Origin: Axinella damicornis
Taxonomy: Eukaryota; Porifera; Demospongiae; Axinellida; Axinellidae
Direction of reading: 5' to 3'
DNA: 64,000 bases
Assembly: GCA_963931865.1 (NCBI GenBank)
Contig: OZ007505.1
Location: forward strand, 5,389,273 to 5,453,272
Shown here: positions 24,136 through 36,100 of the stretch, piece after piece
Numbering within the stretch: the first letter of the stretch is position 1
Layout: each line of letters begins with the position of its first letter
Notes under the pieces: model-generated
The model's database searches: none
Told to the model about the DNA's origin: nothing
What the model saw: the letters and a program-made list of their open reading frames with translations, nothing else
Translations under genes and position numbers: made by a program

Positions 24136-27100
24136 ATGGATCCTCTGCAAGAAGACGTGAGTTGGGATATCCAGCAGTTTGCTAGTCAGACAAGTATTGC
24201 TTATTACCTGGCACCTGTTTTGCAGAGCACCAGGAACCTTGTGCATGTATATAGTCTTCACGAATGTTGATATCTGCCTTGAATGTACACATTACGCTAT
24301 GGAGCCTCTCTGAACAGTGACCAGCTACATGTATGTTGATAATACTGTATCTAGCACTAAGTGCATGTTATATACGTTACGTACATGTACTGAGGTCCAG
24401 ATTGAATGTCTGTTTGTACTGTACACAAGAAACCCCTCAACAGTGGACACCCCCCCCCCCCCCCCCCCCCAGTATGTAGAGTTCTATGCTATCCTTCTGG
24501 CACTGTGGACTCTAAGTGTGGACAGTGCCAAGCAATTTGTGCTCCAAATAGAATATTCTTGGAAAGCATCTATTATAGAGCAGGTGTATACATGCAACTC
24601 AGGGGTGTCTGCCTAGAGAGCTTCCATTATACTACAAGCTAGTGTCCCCTCCACTATAGTGGCAATCATTTTTATTTGGGTGCACTCATCTGAATCCCCA
24701 GTGGAAATCGTCGTAGAGTGCTGATGGAACTGAAGCCCTCAGATGTATGCAGCAACTTTTGTGAGGGGATAACGTATGAACCAAGCTATATGAGATCATG
24801 ATTCTCCCTTTTGTGTGTGCAGGAGGAGTTGGCTGCACCACGTGTGGTCACCCCTAGCCCTCCCCAGTTGACCACCAGCCCGGCAGACTATGAGGTGTAC
24901 CAACCAATAGGTGAGTGATCTGAGGAATGCTCATAGCCGGCAGCAGTGCAGTCCTTATAAGGCAGATAGCCGTACTGAAGAAGAACTTGAATTACCGCTG
25001 CTAATATGTCCCCTTCGAAAATACGCCCTCCCCCCTCTTCGCCCAAGTTCCTGCACAGAGTAGTTTGACTCTTTTTAACGCCCCCTGGTGAGTGTCTCCT
25101 GCCTGGAATATCTAAACTACATGTGCGCCAACTTTTCAGATCGTCTCTCAGATCGAGTAGCATGAGTAGTCACCGTTGATGTCGACGACACAAGTCATCT
25201 CACTGCCGCTCTTCTGCAGGAAGTACCAGGAAATCTCCCGTGGTACATGACCGACAGTATTGCTGTTCTGGAGGATGACTACAGCGAAGATGTTATGGCC
25301 CTCGCATTGAAGTGGCAAATCTTCTCGCCGATGTAGTAGGGAGACTACGCAGGATGACCACGAACAGTACTGGCGATCGTTTGTACTTTTGTAACTAACA
25401 TGAACCTTGGCACGTTGAAAAACTTTTTGAGGGGGCGTATAGTCGAGACTAATTGCATATTCGAAAATACGCCCCCTCCCCACTTTGCGCTGGATGTAGT
25501 GTACAAAGTGGGGAGGGGGGGGGGGGGGGGGGGGGGGAGGGGCGTATTAACGGGAGACTACAGTACACACCAATGAGCCCTGCATGGTTCTGCCAAGAAT
25601 TGTTTAGAGATTCCACAGCTTTGTCTTCTGTTTTTGTTCACGTCGTCTGGAGCTCTGTTGCTGGCAGAGAAGCAGCGCAGTTGCAGATGTGGTTTCTGAG
25701 ACACAAACCATAGTGTGCATGTAGATACGTGTTTAACAGGGTACATGTATGTAATTGAGCTGCACAACACTTCCCATGCACTCCAGGTGTGGGGTGCTTT
25801 GGAGCAGCCACAATCCTCATTGCCCAGCACAAACCCTGTCATCTCTATACGGTGCTACGGTCCATCGACCTCGAGCTGCTCACCGTCCCTCAGCTGGAGG
25901 AAGTGCAACACGAGATGAAGCTGTCCCAGCTGCTCCTGCATCCCAACATCACCTGCTACATCTGCAGCTTTGTCGTGGGCACCAAGCTGTGGGCCGTGCA
26001 GCCGCTCATGCACTATGGTGAGCAAGTGGGTGACGTGTGTACTGAGGAGCACATGAACTCCCTATGCTGAATTTCGACAAGGCCTGTTCCTGGAGTTGGA
26101 TGCTTCCTCACTACTTTAGGCAGCTTATGCGCTCCTGGTGTACTTCAAGGTGGTGGGCAAGCAATGTTATGCAACTGTGCATTAATTGGAGGTGTGGTTT
26201 CCGATTCACCGCTCTCTAGTGCGCAAGCAGCAGCTATAGATCTCATGCCAGCTGTCGTGTTCTAGGGCTTGTACATGGGCATCCATTGACCACATACTGA
26301 GTTAATCGCTGTGGTAACACTTGCCTGCCACCTCACACAAGTAACAGCTTTCGGTGCATCTTTCTAAAGCTTTGCTCACATCACACTTGCATGGTACATG
26401 TTTTATTGGATTGCAGCCACGTTCAATACACTTCCAACTGCTGTAGTGTAAATAGCGCTGTAGGCTACGTGTAGTAGTGCGGTCAAACCTAGTGAAGTAT
26501 CAGCCTTGGTCTTCTAATCCCAGCATTTGTCGCTTGCAGTACTAGTGACAAACGCTGGGGTGAGAAGGCCTGGGTGTGAGGCTAACAATAGCCTTTCTAT
26601 AGTTCAAAGATATCACCAAAAGTTTGTTTTATCATTTCAAGCTATGATATAGACTGTGTGGGATTGCTTACCGCTTTTCCATACTGCAAGTCATGTACGT
26701 AGAATTATCAAGTTGTGTACTGACTCAACTAACATACATGTACTAACTATACCCAGTTGCCGTATTGGCATACATTAATTATGTGACTTACCTATATGTA
26801 ATAACTAAAGGCCTTGATACCTGTGTTTGTGTGTCACAGGTTCATGTGCGGACATCATGCATTCAGCGCAGCCGTTCAGGAATGGCTTCAAAGAGAGCGT
26901 CATTGCAGTGATCCTGAGAGATGTGGCTCAGGGACTACAGTACCTGCATAACCTGGGCTATGTGCACAGGTTAGACTGGGGAGTGTGCAATGTAATGAAT
27001 GTGCAGGACCCCAAATGTTAGTTCATGACCAAATCGTGCTCACCTTCATCTTGTATAAGGTTAAGAACTGTTTTATCCGAAGCCTACACACTGTTTTCAG

Positions 27101-30100
27101 AGAGCTAGCAGTTAAGGGATTGAGGAGGAATGGCATCTGTATGGCACTCTACCCTCCCCCTAGTTGGGAAGGGATAGAGTTTCACTCTGTGAAGTGCTTC
27201 CCCTAGAGCTGTGATGAGGGAGAAAAGAATAGGAATTGGGTGGGCATATTCCCCCCATCAGTACAGTGGAGAAGAACAGTGGGGTCCAGGTGCTCCTTGT
27301 AGTGTTGATGATTGCCCAAGGGGGCTACATCCCCCCGCCCTGAACGTTCTTCTCCACCGTACTGATGGGGAGTGTAGTAACTTGATTATTACAATTGCAG
27401 AACAGCTGACAAAGAACCGTGCATGCAAGTCCACAATAGCTACTTAAATACAATACAGCTAACCACAAGAGAAAGGTCTAGCACGACTAGCTACGAAATT
27501 GTGTTGGAGGTGGTGGCAGAGGGTACCGGCAATACATCCTGGAATGGGCATCAATGGCTACTAGGAACATCTTTCTCATATACCGTAGTCGCGCGTTATT
27601 AGGCGCATCTCACTTATAGGCGCATATTCGCTGTTAGGCGCATGTTCGACTCTCGTCCCAGGTACTCGCTGTTAAGCGCTGCAGTTTTTCTTCCAGAAAC
27701 TCAGCCATTTTCGATCCTACGGAGTGGAAAAAGCTATAATTCTAATTGAAGCGCACTTCCTATTCGAGGAATGTCATTATAAAAATATTCGTTATTAGGC
27801 GCATCTCGCTTATAGGCGCATATCTCCTTCCTGTGGAGTTATAGGCGCATGCGCCTAATAACGCGCGACTACGGTATGTAGTCAATATGGATCCTTTGCC
27901 AAGGATGATTCGGCCATTCCCACGGGTGTGGCGGCGCTGAAGCTGGTGATCTTTGTTGTAGTGCACATAGTGCTTCACCTTCTGTTCTATCTGTGCATCA
28001 GTCTTAGGCCACCAAACTGAGCTTCTTGCCAACTCCTTCATCCGAGAGGTTCCTGGATGGCCATCATGTAGTATGTCCAAGACATTGTCATGACCAGCTT
28101 GCAGAATGATGACACGACCTTTTACACGAGTCTTGCACACTGAGCTCCTCTTTTCTGCTTTGGTATGGTCATAGATGTTCGTCATCAGTTGTTTCCCAGC
28201 CTTCTTGGACCAATCTGAGGTCCACTGGCAGATTTGTTTGACATCGACAGGTGAGACTTGCAAATTCTCCATCAAGACGATGGTCTCTCCAGGCTGTGGT
28301 ACCGTTTTGATAGATTCTGGGAGGGGTGAACGGCTCAGGGCATCCTCATTGGAGTGTTGCAGACCAGGCTTGTACTCCACTTTGTAATCGTATGCATTGA
28401 GGATGAGTGCCCAGCATTTGATTCTTGCTGAGGCCAGCACCGGAACAGGCTTTGCTTCACTGAACAAGTGTTGCAAGGGCTTGTGGTATGAAATGATTGT
28501 GAATTTTCGACCAAGGAGAAATTGATGAAATTTCTTCACCCCAAAAATAATTGCTAACGCCTCTTTACCAAGCTGGGCGTACCTTTTCTCAGCTGCTGCC
28601 AAGGCGAGAGATCGACTAGCAAATGCCACTGTTTTCTCACTACCATCATCTAGACAGTGGGATAGTACGGCCCCTAGTCCATAGGGTGAGGCACCACAAG
28701 CCAGAACTAGTTGCTTCTGAGGGTCATAGTGGGTCAGGACACACGATGAAGTGAGTCGAATCTCAGCTTCCCAGAAGGCCTTCTTTTGCTCAGGACTCCA
28801 CGACCATGTGGCTTCCTTTTGTAGCAAACTGTACAGGGGTGCTAGCATGCTGGGAGAAACTTTGCGTAATAGTTAATGACACCAAGGAATGACCTCAATT
28901 GGGCTACACTGGTAGGGGCTGGAGCTTCCAATAATGCCCTCACCTTCTCTTGGGTCGGTTGCAGCACTGCCGTGATCCTGTGTCCCAGGTACTCAATGGA
29001 AAGGAGCATGAAGGCACACTTGGAGACGCAAACCAGATCGTTCCAGTCGAGAGAGAACTTCCTCCAGGTTCTTGAGATGCTCCTTGTTGGTTTTTCCTGT
29101 CACCAGGATATCATCAATATAGACAGACACCCCAGGGATACCCTACAGAATCCCTTCCATTACTCGTTGGAAGATCGACGGGGCGGATGATATCCCAAAT
29201 GGACAGCGATTGTATTGAAATAGACCCTTTGGAGTGTTAATCATTGTGAACTGCTTGGAGTCATTGTCGAGAGGGACCTGCTGGTATGCATGGGCTAAAT
29301 CGAGCTTTGAGAATGTCTTCCCCCCCCCCCCCCCCCCACCTCCGGGGATGAAAACAGATCATCGATGTGGTGCAACGGGTACTTGTCGAGCTTTGATGCT
29401 TGATTTACTGTGACCTGATAGTCGCCACAGATACATATCGAGCCATTTGTTTGGACCACAGGGACTATCGGAGCAGCCCAGTCAGCAAACTCCACTGGCT
29501 GGATGATTCCTGCATGGCCTGCATGGGTGAGATGGTCCAGCTCCCTCAAGGCGTTTGGAACAGGTCTGGCCTTGCAGAAACGTGGCTTGATTTGGGCATC
29601 AACATGGATCTTTGCGGTTGTGTTCTTCACCCAGTCCTAGTTCACCTTTGGAATGTTCTGTAGAGTTGTCCCCAGTTTAGATGAAGTTTTGCCATCCAGT
29701 CTTGTCCTAGCAAGCTTGGACCAGTGCCCCTGATGACTAGTAGTGGTAGGTGCTCAACCTGCCCCTTGTAGGAGGAAGAAAGTCGTGCGAGTGTAGTGTC
29801 GACCATAGACAAGAGAGTATATACTCTATTATCAATGTGTCAAAACACTTCAAATTATGAAAATGTAATGTTACTGGTATGCAGTTTATCATTAATTTTA
29901 GTGCTTTCTGTCACCGCTGATTGGTCCTGGGTTAGTCTCTACGTCCCCGGCTACAATGAGCAACTTGACCTTGACACTAATAGACCCAAGTATCTTATGT
30001 ACGCAGCCTGTCGTAGTGGGGGTGGGTTCCCTGGTCACAGTTGTTGATATGCTGACTCGCTGATGGCAGACGCTGATGCTCCCGTGTCTACCTCCATCGG

Positions 30101-33100
30101 GAGTTCAGCCTGATTTGCCACCATTGTGACTGCGATCGGATCAGTCACTTTCGAACATGTTCGAAAGACAGAGTAGGTGCCAGTTTCATCCGTCTCCTCA
30201 TCCTCCCTCGTTAGCTGATGAGTTCTCAAGGCGTATGGAACAGGTTTGGCCTTGCAGAAACGTGGCTTGGTTTGGGCATCAACATGGATCTTTGCGGTTG
30301 TGTTCTTCACCAGTCCAAGTTCATCTTTGGAATGTTTCTGTAGAGTTGTCCCCGGTTTAGACGAAGTTTTGCCATCCAGTCTTGTCCTAGCAAGCTTGGA
30401 CCGGTGCCCCTGATGACTAGTAGTGGTAGGTGCTCAACCTGCCCCTTGTAGGAGGAAGAAAGTCGTGCGAGTGTAGTGTCGACCATAGACAAGAGAGTAT
30501 CATCAATGTGTCAACACACTTCAAATAATATTATGAAAATGTAATGTTACCGGTATGCAGTTTATCATTAATTTTAGTGCTTTCTCTCACCGCTGATTGG
30601 TCCTGGGTTAGTCTCTACGTCCCCGGCTACAATGAGCAACTTGACCTTGACACACTAATAGACCCAAGTATCTTATGTACGCAGCCTGTCGTAGTGGGGG
30701 TGGGTTCCCTGGCCACAGTTGTTGATATGCTGGCTCGCTGATGGCAGACGCTGATGCTCCCGTGTCTACCTCCATCAGGAGTTCAGCCTGATTTGCCACC
30801 ACTGTGACTGCGATCAGATCAGTCACTTTCGAACATGTTCGATAGACAGAGTAAGTGCCTGTTTCGTCCGTCTCCTCATCCTCCCTTGTTAGCTGATGAG
30901 TTCTCAAGGCGTATGGAACAGGTCTGGCCTTGCAGAAACGTGGCTTGGTTTGGGAATCAACATGGATCTTTGCGGTTGTGTTCTTCACCAGTCCAAGTTC
31001 ATCTTTGGAATGTTTCTGTAGTGCCTGTTCCAGATCTGTAGAGCCAAGCTGGATTGTGTGGAAGAGTTGTCCTCAGTTTAGACGAAGTTTTGCCATCCAG
31101 TCTTGTCCTAGCAAGCTTGGACCAGTGCCCCTGATGACTAGTAGTGGTAGGTGCTCAACCTGCCCCTTGTTAGGAGGAAAAAGTCGTGTGAGTGTAGTGT
31201 CAACCATAGACAACATAAAGTATCATTGTGTCGACACACTTCAAAATGTATAAATTTTAGTGCTTTCCCTCACCGTTGATTGGTCCTGGGTTAGTCTCAA
31301 CATCACCGGCTACAATGAGCAACTCGACCTTGGCGCTGATAGACCCAAGTATCTTGAGGATTTCTCCAGTGTATGTACGCAGCCTGTCGTAGTGGGGGTG
31401 GGTTCCCTGGCCACAGTTGTTGATATGCTGACTCGCTGATGGCAGACGCTGATGCTCCCGTGTCTACCTCCATCAGGAGTTCAGCCTGATTTGCCACCAC
31501 TGTGACTGCGATTGGATCAGTCACTTTCGAACATGTTCGATAGACGGAGTAGGTGCCAGTTTCATCCGTCTCCTCATCCTCCCTTGTTAGCTGTTGAGTT
31601 CACAAGGCGTATGGAACAGGTCTGCCTTGCAGAAACGTGGCTTGATTTGGGCATCAGCATGGATCTTTGCGGTTGTGTTCTTCACCCAGTCCTAGTTCAT
31701 CTTTGGAATGTTTCTGTAGAGTTGTCCCCAGTTTAGACGAAGTTTTGCCATCCAGTCTTGTCCTAGCAAGCTTGGACCGGTGCCCCTGATGACTAGTAGT
31801 GGTAGGTGCTCAACCTGCCCCTTGTAGGAGGAAGAAAGTCGTGCGAGTGTAGTGTCGACCATAGACAAGAGAGTATATATCTATTATCAACGTGTCAACA
31901 CACTTCAAATAATATTATGAAAATGTAATGTTACTGGTATGCAGTTTATCATTAATTTTAGTGCTTTCTCTCACTGCTGATTGGTCCTGGGTTAGTCTCT
32001 ATGTCCCCGGCTACAATGAGCAACTTGACCTTGACACTAATAGACCCAATTATCTTATGTATGCAGCCTGTCGTAGTGGGGGTGGGTTCCCTGGCCACAG
32101 TTGTTGATATGCTGACTCGCTGATGGCAGACGCTGATACTCCCGTGTCTACCTCCATCAGGAGTTCAGCCTGATTTGCCACCACTGTGACTGCGATCAGA
32201 TCAGTCACTTTCGAACATGTTCGATAGACAGAGTAGGTGCCAGTTTCATCCGTCTCCTCATCCTCCCTCGTTAGCTGATGAGTTCGCAAGGCGTATGGAA
32301 CAGGTCTGGCCTTGCAGAAATGTGGCTTGGTTTGGGCATCAACATGGATCTTTGCGGTTGTGTTCTTCACCAGTCCAAGTTCATCTTTGGAATGTTTCTG
32401 TAGTGCCTGTTCCAGGGCTGTAGAGCCCAGCTGGATTGTGTGGAAGAGTTGTCCCCAGTTTAGACGAAGTTTTGCCATCCAGTCTTGTCCTAGCAGGCTT
32501 GGACCAGTGTCCCTGATGACTAGTAGTGGTAGGTGCTCAACCTGCTCCTTGAGGAGGAAGAAAGTCGTGTGAGTGTAGTGTCGACGGACAACAGAGAGTA
32601 TACTCTATTATCAATGAGTTGACACACTTCGAAAGTGTAATTTTATCATTAATTTTAGTGCTTTCTCTCACTGCTGATTGGTCCTGGGTTAGTCTCAATA
32701 TCACCGGCTACAATGAGCAACTTGACCTTGGCACTGATAGACCCAAGTATCTTGAGGATTTCTCCAGTGTATGTACGCAGCCTGTCGTAGTGAGGGTGGG
32801 TTCCCTGGTCACAGTTGTTGATATGCTGACTCGCTGATGACAGATGCTGATGCTCCCGTGTCTACCTCCATCAGGAGTTCAGCCTGATTTGCCACCACTG
32901 TGACTGCGATCGGATCAGTCACTTTCGAACATGTTCGATAGACAGAGTAGGTGCCTGTTTCATCCGTCTCCTCATCCTCCCTTGTTAGCTGATGAGTTCT
33001 CAAGGCGTATGGAACAGGTCTGGCCTTGCAGAAACGTGGCTTGGTTTGGGCATCAACATGGATCTTTGTGGTTGTGTTCTTCACCAGTCCAAGTTCATCT

Positions 33101-36100
33101 TTGGAATGTTTCTTTAGAGTTGTCCCCAGTTTAGACGAAGTTTTGCCATCCAGTCTTGTCCTAGCAAGCTTGGACCGGTGCCCCTGATGACTAGTAGTGG
33201 TAGGTGCTCAACCTGCCCCTTGTAGGAGGAAGAAAGTCGTGCGAGTGTAGTGTCGACCATAGACAAGAGAGTATATACTCTATTATCAATGTGTCAACAC
33301 ACTTGAAAATGTAATGTTACTGGTATGCAGTTTATCATTAATTTTAGTGCTTTCTCTCACCGCTGATTGGTCCTGGGTTAGTCTCTACGTCCCCGGCTAC
33401 AATGAGCAACTTGACCTTGACACTAATAGACCCAAGTATCTTATGTACGCAGCCTGTCGTAGTGAGGGTGGGTTCCCTGGCCACAGTTGTTGATATGCTG
33501 ACTCGCTGATGGCAGACGCTGATGCTCCCGTGTCTACCTCCATCGGGAGTTCAGCCTGATTTGCCACCACTGTGACTGCGATCGGATCAGTCACTTTCGA
33601 ACATGTTTGAAAGACAGAGTAGGTGCCAGTTTCATCCGTCTCCTCATCCTCCCTTGTTAGCTGATGAGTTCTCAAGGCGTATGGAACAGGTCTGGCCTTG
33701 CAGAAACGTGGCTTGGTTTGGGCATCAACATGGATCTTTGCGGTTGTGTTCTTCACCCAGTCCAAGTTCATCTTTGGAATGTTTCTGTAGAGTTGTCCCC
33801 AGTTTAGACGAAGTTTTGCCATCCAGTCTTGTCCTAGCAAGCTTGGACCGGTGCCCCTGATGACTAGTAGTGGTAGGTGCTCAACCTGCCCCTTGTAGGA
33901 GGAAGAAAGTCGTGCGAGTGTAGTGTCGACCATAGACAAGAGAGTATATATCTATTATCAACGTGTCAACACACTTCAAATAATATTATGAAAATGTAAT
34001 GTTACTGGTATGCAGTTTATCATTAATTTTAGTGCTTTCTGTCACCGCTGATTGGTCCTGGGTTAGTCTCTACGTCCCCGGCTACAATGAGCAACTTGAC
34101 CTTGACACTAATAGACCCAAGTATCTTATGTACGCAGCCTGTCGTAGTGAGGGTGGGTTCCCTGGCCACAGTTGTTGATATGCTGACTCGCTGATGGCAG
34201 ACGCTGATGCTCCCGTGTCTACCTCCATCAGGAGTTCAGCCTGATTTGCCACCACTGTGACTGAGATCGGATTAGTCACTTTCGAACATGTTCGATAGAC
34301 AGAGTACATGTAGGTGCCTGTTTCGTCCGTCTCCTCATCCTCCCTTGTTAGCTGATGAGTTCTCAAGGTGTATGGAACAGGTCTGGCCTTGCAGAAACGT
34401 GGCTTGGTTTGGGCATCAACATGGATCTTTGCGGTTGTGTTCTTCACCAGTCCAAGTTCATCTTTGGAATGTTTCTGTAGTGCCTGTTCCAGATCTGTAG
34501 AGCCAAGCTGGATTGTGTGGAAGAGTTGTCCCCAGTTTAGACGAAGTTTTGCCATCCAGTCTTGTCCTAGCAAGCTTGGACCAGTGCCCCTGATGACTAG
34601 TAGTGGTAGGTGCTCAACCTGCCCCTTGAGGAGGAAGAAAGTCGTGTGAGTGTAGTGTCGACGGACAACAGAGAGTATACTCTATTATCAGTGTGTTGAC
34701 ACACTTCGAAAGGGTAATTTTATCATTAATTTTAGTGCTTTCTCTCGCTGCTGATTGGTCCTGGGTTAGTCTCAACATCACCAGCTATTATGAGCAACTT
34801 GACCTTGACGCTGATAGACCCAATTATCTTGAGGATTTCTCCAGTGTGTGAACACAGCCTGTCGTAGCGGGGGTGGGTTCTCTGGCCACAGTTGTTGATA
34901 TGTTGACTCGCAGATGCCAGACGCTGATGCTCCCATGTCTACCTCCATCTGGAGTTCTGGCTGATTTGCCACCACTGTGACTGCGATCGGATCAGTCACT
35001 TTCGAACATGTTCAGTGGACAGAGTAGGTGCCTGTTTTGTCCGTCTCCTCATCCTCCCTTGTTAGCTGATGAGTTCGCAAGGCGTATGGAACAGGTTTGG
35101 CCTTGCAGAAACGTGGCTTGATTTGGGCATCAACATGGATCTTTGCGGTTGTGTTCTTCACCAGTCCAAGTTCATCTTTGGAATGTTTCTGTAGAGTTGT
35201 CCCCAGTTTAGACGAAGTTTTGCCATCCAGTCTTGTCCTAGCAAGCTTGGACCGGTGCCCCTGATGACTAGTAGTGGTAGGTGCTCAACCTGCCCCTTGT
35301 AGGAGGAAGAAAGTCGTGCGAGTGTAGTGTCGACCATAGACAAGAGAGTATATATCTATTATCAATGTGTCAACACACTTCAAATAATAGTATGAAAATG
35401 TAATGTTACCGGTATGCAGTTTATCATTAATTTTAGTGCTTTCTCTCACCGCTGATTGGTCCTGGGTTAGTCTCTACGTCCCCGGCTACAATGAGCAACT
35501 TGACCTTGACACACTAATAGACCCAAGTATCTTATGTACGCAGCCTGTCGTAGTGGGAGTGGGTTCCCTGGCCACAGTTGTTGATATGCTGACTCGCTGA
35601 TGGCAGACGCTGATGCTCCCGTGTCTACCTCCATCGGGAGTTCAGCCTGATTTGCCACCACTGTGACTGCGATCGGATCAGTCACTTTCGAACATGTTCG
35701 ATAGACAGAGTAGGTGCCTGTTTCGTCCGTCTCCTCATCCTCCCTTGTTAGCTGATGAGTTCTCAAGGCGTATGGAACAGGTCTGGCCTTGCAGAAACGT
35801 GGCTTGGTTTGGGCATCAACATGGATCTTTGCGGTTGTGTTCTTCACCAGTCCAAGTTCATCTTTGGAATGTTTCTGTAGTGCCTGTTCCAGATCTGTAG
35901 AGCCAAGCTGGATTGTGTGGAAGAGTTGTCCCCAGAAGTTTTGCCATCCAGTCTTGTCCTAGCAAGCTTGGACCAGTGCCCCTGATGACTAGTAGTGGTA
36001 GGTGCTCAACCTGCCCCTTGAGGAGGAAGAAAGTCGTGTGAGTGTAGTGTCGACGGACAACAGAGAATATACTCTATTATCAATGTGTCGACACACTTCA

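Noticed and set aside
24406..24642. Frame with a Pro run in STRAD intron 1
   Set aside because: Caused by a C-run; the flanking sequence has no family signal.
28876..29190. Plus-strand frame of 104 codons
   Set aside because: Antisense shadow of the Gypsy reverse transcriptase with the YIDD motif.
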